Source: Rhizomys pruinosus (Eukaryota > Chordata > Mammalia > Rodentia > Spalacidae). Taken from it: DNA of 64,000 nt. Position 1 is the stretch's first letter. Each line of letters opens with the position of its first letter. Made by a program: the position numbers and the translations under genes. The notes beneath the pieces are model-generated. The model did no database searches and was not told the origin of the DNA. It was given only the letters and a program-made list of their open reading frames with translations. Shown here piece by piece: positions 10,871 through 21,580 of the stretch. The stretch covers positions 53,652 to 117,651 of the forward strand of contig VZQC01004535.1 of NCBI GenBank assembly GCA_009823505.1. The letters are read 5' to 3'.

Positions 10871-11544
10871 GCCACACCAACTCCAGCGTCATCTGTGTGA
10901 GCAATGATGAAAGTCATAATAACAGATGGGAGATATGTGTCTTTCAAGGCTAAGCTCCCTGGTGGTCCCTGGCAGAATGCTCGGCCTTAGCTTCCAAGAT
11001 CACGACGTGCTACAAAGATGTTATGCTTCTTGAGTGTTGGACTTCGTACACTGTCTTTTGATTCTTTTCCTGAGTTCAGCACAATCTCAGTCCCAGACAA
11101 GGGACAGTTAAATGTGTCTGGAAATAAATCAGGTGAACAGAAGCTTCATGAACCTAAGCAAAATCATAGAGAGAAACAGTATCTAAAGGCTCCTTTGTCC
11201 TAGAAGTCCCCACAAAGATATTATGAATGAAAAACATTACACTGAGTAATATCATAGGTCAGTTACAAATAATAGTGTTTTTCCAGATTTAATAAGAATA
11301 AAGGCTCAGTCCCTTAAGCAAGAAGCTACATCTGATAGAATTAGTAAAATAAAAGTCTTAGTTACAGTTATGCATGTTAAAATGTAATACTTAGTTAGAG
11401 GCACGTGGTGGGCTTCTCCTTTAAGAAAAACAGAACTAATTAAGAGGCTTCCCCAGGCCATGGCTTGAATTACAACCTAGAGATAACAAGCAGCCTTGGG
11501 AAAATCAGGCTCCAGGAAGGATGAGAAACACCAAATTGGAACTT
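10871..11544. other. No gene seen
   Basis: Moderately AT-rich sequence with no recognisable coding, RNA or SINE signature. The right half may be the 5' part of the LTR-like element that ends near 11,900. Confidence 0.4.
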
Positions 11545-11639
11545 CTAAGAGAAACAAAGTCTCACAAAGACAAACTGTTTATGGTTTGTGGTTTTAGGTC
11601 TGTTGTTTTGTTGCTTATCTCCCCTGCCCGATTGATGTG

Positions 11640-11900
11640 TAAATTTATCTGACTTGCTGTCCTTGGAAACCCAGGTGTGAGTTCCTTTGGTAATGAACCT
11701 TTTGTTCCTGAGAGAAGAGTGCTAATTCTTATCTGCTTTCCCTGCTTTTGTATAAAAACTTTGACTTGCTCTCAGTAAAGTGCAGCAGATTCAAAGCCGT
11801 TTCTGGTGTTGTTTCTGACTGACATTGCCTAATCTGTGCCTTCCTATCCAAGACCTTGATTCCCGAAGGCAGAGGGAACCCTCCGGCTGGGACGGTCTGC
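11640..11900 (+). mobile_element. Possible solo LTR (R/U5 part)
   Basis: Has an LTR-like end: TATA 'gtataaaaact' at about 11750, 'ctctcagtaaagtgcagc', then a 120-bp C/T-rich leader-like stretch. Family not recognised. A second copy lies at 19690-19990 in the duplicate block. Confidence 0.35.
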
Positions 11901-11903
11901 GGC

Positions 11904-11938
<35 letters not shown>
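11904..11938. repeat. (CA)n microsatellite
   Basis: About 17 ca units; the paralogous tract is at 20010-20042. Confidence 0.95.
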
Positions 11939-11940
<2 letters not shown>

Positions 11941-12344
11941 CATGCACACATAAGCTTGAAAGAATTTAAAACAAAAACAAAACCATGTCCCCATGTGCTG
12001 TTCCCAGCCAGCTGGCCACTGCAGTTTTGGTGTGGGAGGCCGAGAAGCAGCACACTGGCCCACATTCCTCCTGCTCCGTGGCATGTGAGGCTTCAATTTC
12101 CTGCTTTGTTTCCCTTGATAATGTGGTACATCAATAAATACTTACCTGATTAAACATTTCCTCCTTTTTATCCTGGAGAGTTATTCAGGATGCAATTTTT
12201 ATCTGCAATAAATTATTGTTATTACTATTATTACTGTTATGGGAGGAAACAGGTACACATGTGTATGCATGTATGTACAGGCTGGAGATCAACCTCAGTT
12301 GCTGCTGCTCAAGAGCAACATTCACCTTGAGGTTGGTTTTCTTT

Positions 12345-12498
12345 TGGGGGGGGTGTTCTTTAAGACAGCTTCTCCCTGTAGCCCCAGCAGGCCTGAAACT
12401 GGCTATGTAGACCAGGCTGGCCTTGAACTCAGAGAGCCTCCTGCCTCTGCCTCCCTAGAGTTGGGTACGAGTAAAAGCATGCAGCACCATGCCCAGCT
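12345..12498 (-). mobile_element. B1 SINE
   Basis: Reverse-complement B1 ('tatgtagaccaggctggcc', 'cctgcctctgcctcccta'). Confidence 0.75.
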
Positions 12499-12499
12499 T

Positions 12500-12722
12500 C
12501 CTACTTTTTTTGAGAGGCCTTACATTGGGACCTGGGATCATTACTAGTGGCTAGATTGACTGGCCAGTGGATCCCAAGGATCTACCTGTCATCTCCTCTC
12601 CAATGCTGGAATTACTACTGATAGCCATCATGCCTGGCTTTCTTATGTGAGTTCTGAGACTCAAATTAAGGTCTTCATGTCTGCATGCAAGAACTTTACT
12701 AAATGAGCTATCTCAACAGCCC
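12500..12722 (-). mobile_element. B3-like SINE
   Basis: Ends with 'ctttactaaatgagctatct caacagccc' in reverse orientation, the tRNA-like head of a diverged B3/B2 element. Confidence 0.5.
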
Positions 12723-12740
12723 TAAATTCTATTTATCTAT

Positions 12741-12742
<2 letters not shown>

Positions 12743-12782
<40 letters not shown>
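12743..12782. repeat. (GT)n microsatellite
   Basis: About 19 gt units; the paralogous tract is at 20831-20872. Confidence 0.95.
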
Positions 12783-12784
<2 letters not shown>

Positions 12785-12789
<5 letters not shown>

Positions 12790-12890
12790 ACAAGGTTTTA
12801 CTATATAGCCAGGCTGGCCTTGATCATGATCCTCCTGCCTCAGCCTCTCAAGTGCTGGGATTGCGGTGTGCACCAACATATCCAGCTATC
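12785..12890 (-). mobile_element. B1 SINE fragment
   Basis: Reverse-complement B1 with 'tatagccaggctggccttga' and 'caagtgctgggattgcgg'. Confidence 0.65.
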
Positions 12891-13237
12891 AAATTCTGAC
12901 ATCTTTGCACAAATGGAAGCAGCAGGTAGGAGCAGAGTCTCAGGGTTACCCACTCAAGAGTGAATGCAGACAGAATGCAAGAGTGGGACCTACCTGTGGA
13001 GGGGGGGCAAGGGATGCTGAGCAGGGTCAGACAGGAGCCACCTTGGGGGACTCCCAGGGTTCACACAGGTCTCAGCATGGAACAGAACACTGGCCTTCTG
13101 GTCAAAGTCCTTGTGGTAGAGCAGAAGACAGCTCAGGGCAGAGACAGGAATTTGATCTTTCCCAAACAGCAGTGGTATCAGGCAAAAATATTATCCAGAG
13201 CGTCCTCTCTTCCCTCTCCTTCATTCATATCCATTGA

Positions 13238-13249
13238 TATTCTCTCCCT

Positions 13250-13285
<36 letters not shown>
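13238..13285. repeat. (CT)n microsatellite at a scaffold join
   Basis: Pure ct repeat interrupted by the N at 13286. In the duplicate block the equivalent position carries the longer cctctc hexamer array (21380-21480). Confidence 0.9.
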
Positions 13286-13286
13286 N
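13286..13286. other. Ambiguous base / probable scaffold join
   Basis: Left: CT repeat of duplicate block A. Right: the middle of a B2 SINE whose first half is missing, although it is complete in the equivalent unit at 53162-53375. Confidence 0.65.
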
Positions 13287-13465
13287 GTAGAGGACCCGGG
13301 TTCAATTCCTAGCACCCACAGGACAGCTAACAATTGTCCATAACTCCAGTTCTAGGGCATCGGTCATCCTCTTTTGAGCTCTTCGGGCATTGCAGAACAC
13401 AGATGCACTTACATACATGCAGGCAATACCCCCACACACATAAAATAAAAATAAAAAGAAAACCC
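13287..13465 (+). mobile_element. B2-like SINE, 3' part
   Basis: Starts at box B ('cgggttcaattcctagcacc') and ends in an aaaataaaaataaaa tail; the head is lost at the N. Confidence 0.75.
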
Positions 13466-14010
13466 TCCTCTATTGCTGGGTCACATGGCCATTTAAGATG
13501 GCCCTGACCAGGCATAATGGGGCATGTGTAGTATTCTAGCAACTGGAGGCTGAGGCAGGAGGAGTTCCAGCTCTAGGCCAACCTGGGCTACATAGTGAAA
13601 TTATGTATCAGAATTAAAAACCAGGGCTGGGGAGATGGCTCAGAGGCTACAGAGCTTGCTGTGCCCAGTGTGAGGACCAGAGTTCAGATCCCCAGGGTCC
13701 ACATAGATGCCAGGTGGTACGACAGTGTTCACAGCTGAGAAAGACAAGACCAGATCTCTGACCAGGTTGGCTATCTAACTAGCTGTGCAGCAGGCAGCTA
13801 CCTGGACTAGCAGTACTGGTCAGCTCTGGATTCCACTGAAAGAACCTTCCTCAGTCAGTGAGGAGGAGACTGATGGGAGGAGACCCCGTTATCAACCTCA
13901 AGCCTCGATCACCCTCTAGCCTTCCTGTATACACATGCACACATGCACCATGCCTACATGTACACACCTACAGACATGTACCACACACACATACACATGA
14001 AAGAATTTAA
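13466..14010 (+). repeat. Duplicated upstream block of copy 1
   Basis: Colinear with 53395-54110 upstream of copy 4 (shared 'gcatgtgtag..attctagcaactgg', SINE head at 13625, 'agctctggattccactga', and CA-rich short repeat 13925-14000). No gene recognised. Confidence 0.75.
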
Positions 14011-14299
14011 AACTAAATTCAGTTGACAGGAGGCAACTGGAAACTCCCAGGCTGTCTCAGGTTCACCCATCCATGGAAAGGAGGGTGCTCCTGCTGTGCC
14101 TGTGCCTGCCTGCACTTTGTGATCTCAGGGTGCAGGGGACCCAGGTTATTGAAAAGCTGATCCTGCTCTCACGTGGGGCCCGAGAGGGGCACCCAGACCC
14201 CAGCACCCTCACTTAGTGCCCATACAGGAAGGGACAAGGGGACCACACCCTTCAACCGCACCCAGTTGACAACACCTGGGAAAGCCAGATCCCCAAATT

Positions 14300-14322
14300 C
14301 ACGTGGTGCTGGAGGCGGGGCT
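14300..14322 (+). promoter_or_regulatory. E-box plus GC box upstream of cystatin B copy 1
   Basis: 'cacgtg' at 14300-14305 and 'ggaggcgggg' at 14311-14320 lie about 95-115 bases before the start codon. The same pair, in the same order, stands upstream of copy 2, so it is probably the ancestral TATA-less promoter core. Confidence 0.5.
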
Positions 14323-14415
14323 GAGCTGGGTTCTTCTAGGCAGCAGAGCTCCAGGGCCCAGGTCCCTGCTGTCTACATCCCTATCTGCTCTGCTGCTCTG
14401 CTGTACTGCTCTGCC

Positions 14416-16375
14416 ATGTCTGCTGCCAATCCCACCATTGTTGGAGGGCCTTCTGAAACCCGACCGGCTACAGCTGAGATCCAGAAGATCGCCGACAAGG
14501 TGAGGCCTGCAGGGACTCAGCAGAGCACCTCACACAGCAGGAACCTGGCACAGTACCTGGGACTGGGCTGTGCCCAGGGCTGCTTGCATGCCAGAAGACC
14601 TCCTGGGTCTTAAGAAATTCGCACTGAGGTCAGTGGAGGGACTTGATGGCTCACGTAGTCGAGGAAAGGCCAAGAGCTTTGCGGGGGAGAACCCAGGCTA
14701 GCCCAGCCAGGAGGCACATCCTCCCCCCAACCCAACAGAAGTTAAACCCAAAAGTTGTAGAAGCTGATGGTGCCTTGATTTCCCCACCTGCATCAAGGTG
14801 CCTGACCTGGTGGGGAGGGGCTGCGAGTGTTCAGGAGTTTGTGAGTCAGGGCCTCCCTCCCGAGTGCTGTTCACCAGCAAAGCAGAGATTCTATTCCAGT
14901 GAGGGAGGTTGAGAGTCTTGAGCAAGGGGAAGGAAAGTTACACTCCCTGCCACAACCCCAGGCTGGGGCCTGACACAGGTTGTGTCACCTGGGGGTGGTG
15001 TCTTAACTGAGGTGGCCTGGGAGGAGAGTCAGCCCTGTGAGACCCTGAGAAGGAGGAATTGTTCCAGATGCACTTGCCCGGACGCCTTGAGTGAGCTGCA
15101 GCCTGCGCTGTCCTGGCAGGCTGAGCAGGGGTCTTAAGTTCTTATTTAGCTTTATGCTCTTGGCCTTGAGTAGAATTAAGATTGAACTGTGAGGTGGGGG
15201 ATTCTGTTCCCACACCCTAGTCCAATGGCTCTGCTTGTATCTCCAGCTCCTTCTTCTTCTGAGCCCCATGGGTACCTGCTCTCACATGGTGTATATACCC
15301 TACCCACACACAGATACACACAGGTACAGAGAACTATAAAAGTAGTAATAAAAGAAAGCCAGCTGGATGGTGTGGTGGTGGATGCTTTTAGTCCCAGCAC
15401 TTGGGAAGCAGAGGAAGGTAAATCTCTGCAAGATCAAGGCCAGTCTGTTCTACAGAGCAAGTTCCAGGCCAGCTGGGGCTACAGAGACCCTGCCTCAAAA
15501 ACAAAGATTTTTACTGTAATTATATGTGTATGTTTGTGGGTATATGTGAATGGGGGTTCAGGTGCCCTGGAGCAAGAACAGATGCCCACAGAGGCACCGG
15601 GTCTCTGGAGTGGAGTTACCTGCAGTTGTAAGCCACCCTCCTGTCTTGTGTGCTGAGAACCAAACTCAAGAGCAATGTGTGCTCTTAACCTCTGAGCCGT
15701 CTCTCCATCCCGTGTTCTACTTTTTTCTCTGGAGCTGACAGCTTCCTGTCCCCAGTGTGAGGACAGTGGTGTTGAGGGCAGCAGGTAGTGGCAGCTGCTG
15801 CTGAGTCTACGTTCTTCCCTTCTCGTCCACCTTGCAGGTGAAGCCCCAGGTTGAAGAGAAAGAAAACCGAAAGTTCACTGTCTTTAAAGCCGTGTCCTTC
15901 AGGAGCCAGGTGGTGGCTGGCACCAACTACTTCATCAAGGTGGGTGCTGAGTAGCTTTGCGGGCACTGGGGCAGAGACTCTGAGTGCACTGGGGACCTGC
16001 TCCTGCCCGCCTTTGAGGAGCAGTGTACTGTGTGCACATGTGGGGGAGTGTGTCCCCTCTTAGGAGGACACCTAAGGCTTCTGAGAGACTGAGTGTGGGG
16101 TTCCAGGGTCCTTGCCCCCAGTGGAGGAGTAGGAATCATCACTAGCCCAGATCCTGGTGGTCTACACTGGCACAGCTGCTCTGGGTTCCAGTCAATCCTG
16201 GGGACCAGGACTACACCTGCTCCTCACTGGCCTTCCTCTCTCTCTCCAGGTTGACGTTGGTAATGGCAAATACGTGCACTTGAAGGTGTTCCAGGCTCTC
16301 CCTCATGAAAACCAGCCCTTGACCTTGACTGCCTACCAGGCCAACAAGCAGAAAAATGATGAGCTGATCTTTTAA
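14416..16375 (+). CDS. Cstb: Cystatin B-like gene, copy 1 (three exons)
   Basis: Encodes a predicted 103-residue type-1 cystatin (stefin), a cytosolic or nuclear reversible inhibitor of papain-like cysteine proteases such as cathepsins B, L and H. Coding exons are 14416-14499, 15838-15939 and 16250-16375; each intron begins gt and ends ag, and both junctions are phase 0, as in CSTB. Exon 2 carries the first binding loop QVVAG followed by TNYFIK; exon 3 keeps LPHEN, the second binding loop. The ancestral ATG-ATG start is lost (the site reads accattgtt), and an upstream ATG in former 5' UTR opens the frame, giving the N-terminus [11 protein letters not shown]. The N-terminal Cys of stefin B is absent. 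The C-terminus is DELIF, one residue shorter than the usual DELTYF. All frames are open, so it looks functional, but transcription is not shown. Confidence 0.85.
15357..15508 (+). mobile_element. B1 SINE in intron 1 of copy 1
   Basis: B1 with 'gtggtggtggatgctttta' head and 'accctgcctcaaaaacaaag' end. The same insertion is in copies 2 (26395-26530), 3 (46643-46790) and 4 (56175-56325), so it predates the gene duplications. Confidence 0.8.
15510..15711 (-). mobile_element. B3/B2-like SINE in intron 1 of copy 1
   Basis: Ends 'cctctgagccgtctctcc' in reverse orientation. It is shared at 26530-26745, 46797-47008 and 56327-56521. Confidence 0.6.
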
Positions 16376-17250
16376 TTTCTCAGTCCATGTGCCAAATACT
16401 TCATGAGAACCCCTCTGTGGAGCCTCTGTAATGGGGGGACGGGGCTCAGCAGCTTCTCTTACTTGGTGATTCCCAAAGTGCTTTGTGTTTTTTTCTTCCA
16501 ATTATTTTCCTAATGCTCTATCTGGTTTATCTCCAAATATATATTTTTAGATTCAGAAGTTTTCCTTGTCTGAATTCACAATGTGGGTGTGCCATGAATG
16601 GTCATGGAATGCGTTTATTTCATTATTTATTTAATTTTATTTTTCTTATTTTAATTTTATGTGTATGAGTATTTTCCTGCATGTGTGTAAGGGAACCTGT
16701 GTCATGAAATGCCCTCAGAGGTCAGAAGAGTGCATCAGATACCCTGGAACTGGAGTTAGAACAGTCCATAGATACCATGTGCATGTTGGGAATTGAACCT
16801 AGGTCCTCTGCAAAAGCAGCCAGTGCTCTTAACCATCTGTCCAGCCCCTTAATTTACATGCATCTGTGTGCATGTGCACCTATGTGAATGCATGCGTGCC
16901 ACAGTGCACATGTGGAGGTCAGAGAATAACCAGACGGAGTCGGTTCTCTCCTTCTACCATGTGGGTCCCTGGATCAAACTCAGATCATGGGGCTTGGCAG
17001 CAAGCACCTTCACAGTTTATAAACTGGTGACCTGCACTGGGGCAAGGGTGTGGCTCAGCAGTGCAATGAGGGCCTAGCATGGTCCATCAACAGCATTGCA
17101 AAAACCAAAATTCATTCATAGCCGATGTTGTGAAGCTGGTGGGACCCTTGTGACAGGCATGGCTTGAGCTGGGAAGGTCTAAGGTACTAGAGTGGGCAGC
17201 ACCTCTCAATCACATTACCTAGGTGAGAGAGTCAGGTGTCATGAAGTTGG
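16376..17250 (+). repeat. 3' flank of copy 1
   Basis: Shared with the flanks of copies 2, 3 and 4 (for example 'tcttacttggtgattccc', 'tctaaatatatatttttag'), so the 3' UTR and downstream DNA were duplicated with the gene. No canonical aataaa is visible in the first 250 bases. It includes a diverged reverse-oriented B2 at 16628-16849. Confidence 0.7.
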
Positions 17251-18647
17251 CACCCTCAGGAGACAGTCACTTAGAACACTGCCATGAGACCAGGCCTTCA
17301 GTGCCCGAGTCTTTGAAGGGGTTTAATGTCCAAACCACAGCAGGGGCCGGTCTGGAGGGTGTGAAATGGTGACCAATGCATAACTGACAGGAGCTAGAGA
17401 AGGTCACGGAGGGGTCCCTTGGATGGGCCACCATCAGCAGACAGGACACAGAGGTGGAGAGCACTCCAGGGGTCCTGACTAGGCTAGAGGACCCCAAGGT
17501 GCCTTTGCAGCATGAGATGTTGCTGCTGGGTTAACTGAGAGCCTAAAAGCCAGAACTGAGGGCTTGGAAGCCTAGCACACCACAGGAAAGGAGGCCCCTG
17601 AACCCGAGGACAGCGGATCCCTGAGCGCTGTGCAGGTCCTCCTTAGCCCTCAGCAGAGGGGTACACTGGAAATACGGGCAACAAGGCCACCCCGTGAACA
17701 GGACCTGCAAAGACCACATCCCCTCTAGACCTCGTGTTTCTGACAGACATGACGTCCCCTAAGTCCATGCCTGCCTGAACAGCCTGGACAGACGGCCCAA
17801 TAAGTCGCTGAAGGTGGTACTAGCCCAGAAGGGCAGGACACTGGGCATGCTCCAGGGCTGTGAGGATGGTGCTGTGCCCAGGTACCAGGGCATCTACATT
17901 TCTCGAACCAGCACCAGGTTCAAGTACTGATGGGTAAGGTGGGTGAAGGGTACAGCAGAACGCCCAACAGAGGCAGGACGGCTGCTGTGACTGGCGTCTG
18001 TGCTGTGGTCATTTGGAAAGTGCTTGCTCTGTCTCCACCCACAGCAACAGCCCCTTCACAGACTCTCTCACAGCTGGGCACCTGTGTCCACTGGACCTGG
18101 GAGATGTGATGCACCCCAAGAGCCTCAGGAGCACCAGGCACTGGTCCTGGCTCTCAGGCATCTAGAATTCTCAGTGAGCATCCCAAAGGCTGTATCCCAT
18201 GTTCCCACTCTGGTGGAGCAGGGTGGCCGTGTGCTGGGCTGGCTGAAGTATGTCCCAGAGTCCTGGTGGGGCAGCCAGGAATGCTAACTGTGCCCTCACC
18301 AGCAGGAAGAGAAGGCAGGTGGTGCCAACACGCCCTCCTGTACTGGCTGCTGTTAGGAGCAGCTGCCCAGATTCTCCTTGGGCAAGTGATAACTCCACAG
18401 TAATTAACTGGATGCAAATTGTGCAAAGGACAGCACTGCAGACCTGGGGAAGGAATGCTCCACGACCAGCATGCTCCGAAGGCCTGACTGAGCTCCCTGG
18501 GAGTGCCGCTCCCTCCGTTTCTTCCCTGTCAAGCAGGGACACAGCCCAGCACCCAGACCCCCTTAGCCCAGCCAGACCCTGCTTGTTCTGGTGAGGAAAA
18601 TCTCACTCCAACCTGTTTCTCCTCCTTCTTTTCCCCAACCTCATTGG
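17251..18647 (+). repeat. Duplicated intergenic block, unit 1
   Basis: Colinear with 30390-31700, 49700-51000 and 58690-60070 ('ggcaccctcaggagacagtc', 'gaccccaaggtgcctttgc', 'ctgtgtccactggacctgg'). Several 60-130 codon ORFs exist on both strands, but their frames are broken differently in each unit copy, so I do not call a gene. Confidence 0.8.
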
Positions 18648-18792
18648 CCTTGTGTTTCAGAGCTGGTCTCCCTGTAGCCACAGCTGTCCTAGAACTCACT
18701 CTGTAGACCAGGCTGACCTTGAACTCACAAAGATCCGCCTGCCTCTACCTCTCAAGTGCTAGGATTAAAGGCATGTACTACCACACCTGGCC
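18648..18792 (-). mobile_element. B1 SINE
   Basis: Reverse-complement B1. It is present at the same place in unit 4 (60072-60217) but absent from units 2 (about 31,700) and 3 (about 51,000), which links units 1 and 4. Confidence 0.8.
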
Positions 18793-18954
18793 CATCAGCC
18801 TGTCTTACTGGCTTGCATCCCACAGGAGCACAGGCAACCCACAGATGTACAGTCATAGCGATTTTATCCCAGGGGACCACACTCTCACCCCTCCCTGCCT
18901 AGGACCATGCTGCCTGTCTCCTATACAGAGAAACTATATGATTTTGATGGATTG

Positions 18955-19250
18955 TGCTGGTGATGGTGCTGGTGCACACCTGTAAGCCCAGCACTTGGGA
19001 GAAGCAGGAATATCTGGAGTTCAAGTATAGCCTAAACTTCATAGGGAGTTCAAGGCCAGCCTCAGCTATATGAGATCTTGTTTCAGAAACAAACAAAATT
19101 AAAAAGGGTGGGAATGGAGGTGCAAGGCTTTAATTCCAGCAGTTGGGAGGCAGAGGCAGTCAGATCTGTATTGAGATCAAGGCCATCCTGATCTATATAC
19201 CAAATTCCAGGCTACCTGAAGTTATAAGGACACCCTGCCTTAAAAAGAAA
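18955..19250 (+). mobile_element. Two diverged B1-like SINEs in tandem
   Basis: The first element is at 18955-19092 (ends 'gatcttgtttcagaaac'), the second at 19106-19250. Both recur at 31935-32245 and 60365-60662. Confidence 0.65.
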
Positions 19251-19544
19251 CACACACACACACACACAGACACACACACACTCTCTCTCTCTCTCATGCA
19301 CATGCACACACTCATGCACATACACTCACACACTCATACACACGCACACACACACACTCATGCACATACTCATGCACACACACACTCATGCACACACACA
19401 CTCATGCACACACACACTCATGCACACACTCATGCACACACACACTCATGCACGCACACACTCATGCACACACACACTCATGCACACACTCATGCACACA
19501 CACACTCATGCACACACACACTCATGCACACACACACTCATGCA
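19251..19544. repeat. CA-rich and cactcatgcaca tandem repeat up to the gap
   Basis: A (CA)n tract grades into tandem 'cactcatgcacacacac' units of 12-18 bp until the N run. Unit 4 has only a short CA tract here (60667-60690). Confidence 0.9.
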
Positions 19545-19635
19545 NNNNNNNNNNNNNNNNNNNNNNNNNNNNNNNNNNNNNNNNNNNNNNNNNNNNNNNN
19601 NNNNNNNNNNNNNNNNNNNNNNNNNNNNNNNNNNN
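19545..19635. other. Assembly gap (91 Ns)
   Basis: A run of Ns. The left side is a simple repeat; the right side begins in the middle of duplicate block B. Confidence 0.99.
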
Positions 19636-20009
19636 AGAGAAACAAAGTCTCACAAAAACAACTGTTTATGGTTTGTGGTTTTAGGTCTGTTGTTTTGTTG
19701 CTTATCTCCCATGCCAAGACAGCATGAGCAGTATACCTTGATGTGTAAACTTTATCTGCTTGCTGTCCTTGGAAACCAGGGGTGAGTTCCTTTGGTAATG
19801 AACCTTTTGTTCCTGAGAGAAGAGTGCTAATCCTTATCTGTCTTTCCTGCTTTTGTATAAAAACATTTGACTTGCTCTCAGTAAAGTGCAGCAAATTCAA
19901 AGCCGTTTCTGGTGTTGTTTCTGACTGACATTGCCTAATCTGTGCCTTCCTATCCAAGACTTGATTCCCGAAGGCAGAGGAAACCCTCCGGCTGGGACGG
20001 TCTGACGGC

Positions 20010-20044
<35 letters not shown>

Positions 20045-20828
20045 CATGCACACATAAGCTTGAAAAATTTTAAAACAAAAACAAAACCATGTCCCCATGT
20101 GCTGTTCCCAGCCAGCTGGCCACTGCAGTTTTGGTGTGGGAGGCCGAGAAGCAGCACACTGGCCCACATTCCTCCTGCTCCGTGGCATGTGAGGCTTCAA
20201 TTTCCTGCTTGTGTCCCTTGATAATGTGGTACATCAATAAATACTTACCTGATTAAACATTTCCTCCTTTTTATCCTGGAGAGTTATTCAGGATGCAATT
20301 TTTATCTGGCAATAAATTATTGTTATTACTATTATTACTTTTTTAGGTACAGTGTATATGCATGTATGTACAGGCTGGAGATCAACCTCAGTTGCTGCTG
20401 CTCAAGGCAACATTCACCTTGAGGTTTGCGTTTCTTTTGGGGGGTGTTTTTGAAGACAGCTTCTCCCTGTAGCCCAGCAGGCCTGAAACTGCATGTAGAC
20501 CAGGCTGGCCTTGAACTCAGGAGAGCCTCCTGCCTCTGCCTCCCTAGGATTTTGGGTACGAGTAAAAGCATGCAGCACCATGCCCAGCTTCCTACTTTTT
20601 TTGAGAGGCCTTACATTGGGACCTGGGATCATTACTAGTGGCTAGATTGACTGGCCAGTGGATCCCAAGGATCACCTGTCATCTCCTCTCCAATGCTGGA
20701 ATTACTACTGAGTAGCCATCATGCCTGGCTTTCTTATGTGAGTTCTGAGACCAATTAAGGTCTTCATGTCTGCATGCAAGAACTTTACTAAATGAGCTAT
20801 CCAACAGCCCTAAATTCTATTTATCTAT

Positions 20829-20876
<48 letters not shown>

Positions 20877-21376
20877 AACAAGTTTTACTATATAGCCAGG
20901 CTGGCCTTGATCATGATCTCCTCCTGCCTCAGCCTCTCAAGTGCTTGGGATTGCGGTGTGCACCAACATATCCAGCTATCAAATTCTGACATCTTTGCAC
21001 AAATGGAAGCAGCAGGTAGGAGCAGAGTCTCAGGGTTACCCACTCAAGAGTGAATGCAGACAGAATGCAAGAGTGGGACCTACCTGTGGAGGGGGGGCAA
21101 GGGATGCTGAGCAGGGTCAGACAGGAGCCACCTTGGGGGACTCCCAGGGTTCACACAGGTCTCAGCATGGAACAGAACACTGGCCTTCTGGTCAAAGTCC
21201 TTGTGGTAGAGCAGAAGACAGCTCAGGGCAGAGACAGGAATTTGATCTTTCCCAAACAGCAGTGGTATCAGGCAAAAATATTATCCAGAGCGTCCTCTCT
21301 TCCCTCTCCTTCATTCATATCCATTGATATTCTCGACTATCTTCTCACTCTCGCTCTCTCTCTCTCGTCTCTCTCT
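19636..21376. repeat. Large direct duplicate, copy B
   Basis: Second copy of 11545-13285 with the same LTR-like, CA, B1, B3, GT and B1 components in the same order. Many of the differences from copy A are single-base indels in the part nearest the N gap. Confidence 0.9.
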
Positions 21377-21379
21377 CCT

Positions 21380-21480
21380 CTCTCTCTCTCCCTCTCCCTC
21401 TCCCTCTCCCTCTCCCTCTCCCTCTCCCTCTCCCTCTCCCTCTCCCTCTCCCTCTCCCTCTCCCTCTCCCTCCCTCCCTC
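21380..21480. repeat. (CCTCTC)n hexamer array
   Basis: About 15 tandem cctctc/ccctct units after a short CT repeat. Confidence 0.95.
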
Positions 21481-21483
21481 CGT

Positions 21484-21580
21484 CACCTTGAACTCTCTAT
21501 GTAGCTAAGGATGACCTTGAACTCCGGATCCTTCTGCCTGTCCTCCACCCCCAAGGGCTGGGATTACAGGCCTGTTTCCT
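21484..21580 (-). mobile_element. B1 SINE fragment
   Basis: Reverse-complement B1 ('gtagctaaggatgaccttga', 'gggctgggattacaggc'). Confidence 0.6.

Larger units (their letters stand above)
11545..13285. repeat. Large direct duplicate, copy A
   Basis: Nearly identical to 19636-21376. The part from about 12866 to 13237 is base-for-base the same as 20955-21327; the rest differs mainly by single-base insertions or deletions. It ends in a CT repeat at the N at 13286. Confidence 0.9.

Noticed and set aside
14249..14499. Longer frame upstream of copy 1 exon 1 (from 14173) as the real start
   Set aside because: It is open by chance through the GC-rich promoter; the other copies do not share it, and the family has no such extension.
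17920..18594. Overlapping 70-130 codon ORFs in the intergenic block that recur in units 2, 3 and 4
   Set aside because: They recur because the DNA is duplicated. Lengths and frames differ among the copies through indels, both strands are open, and no protein family is recognised.
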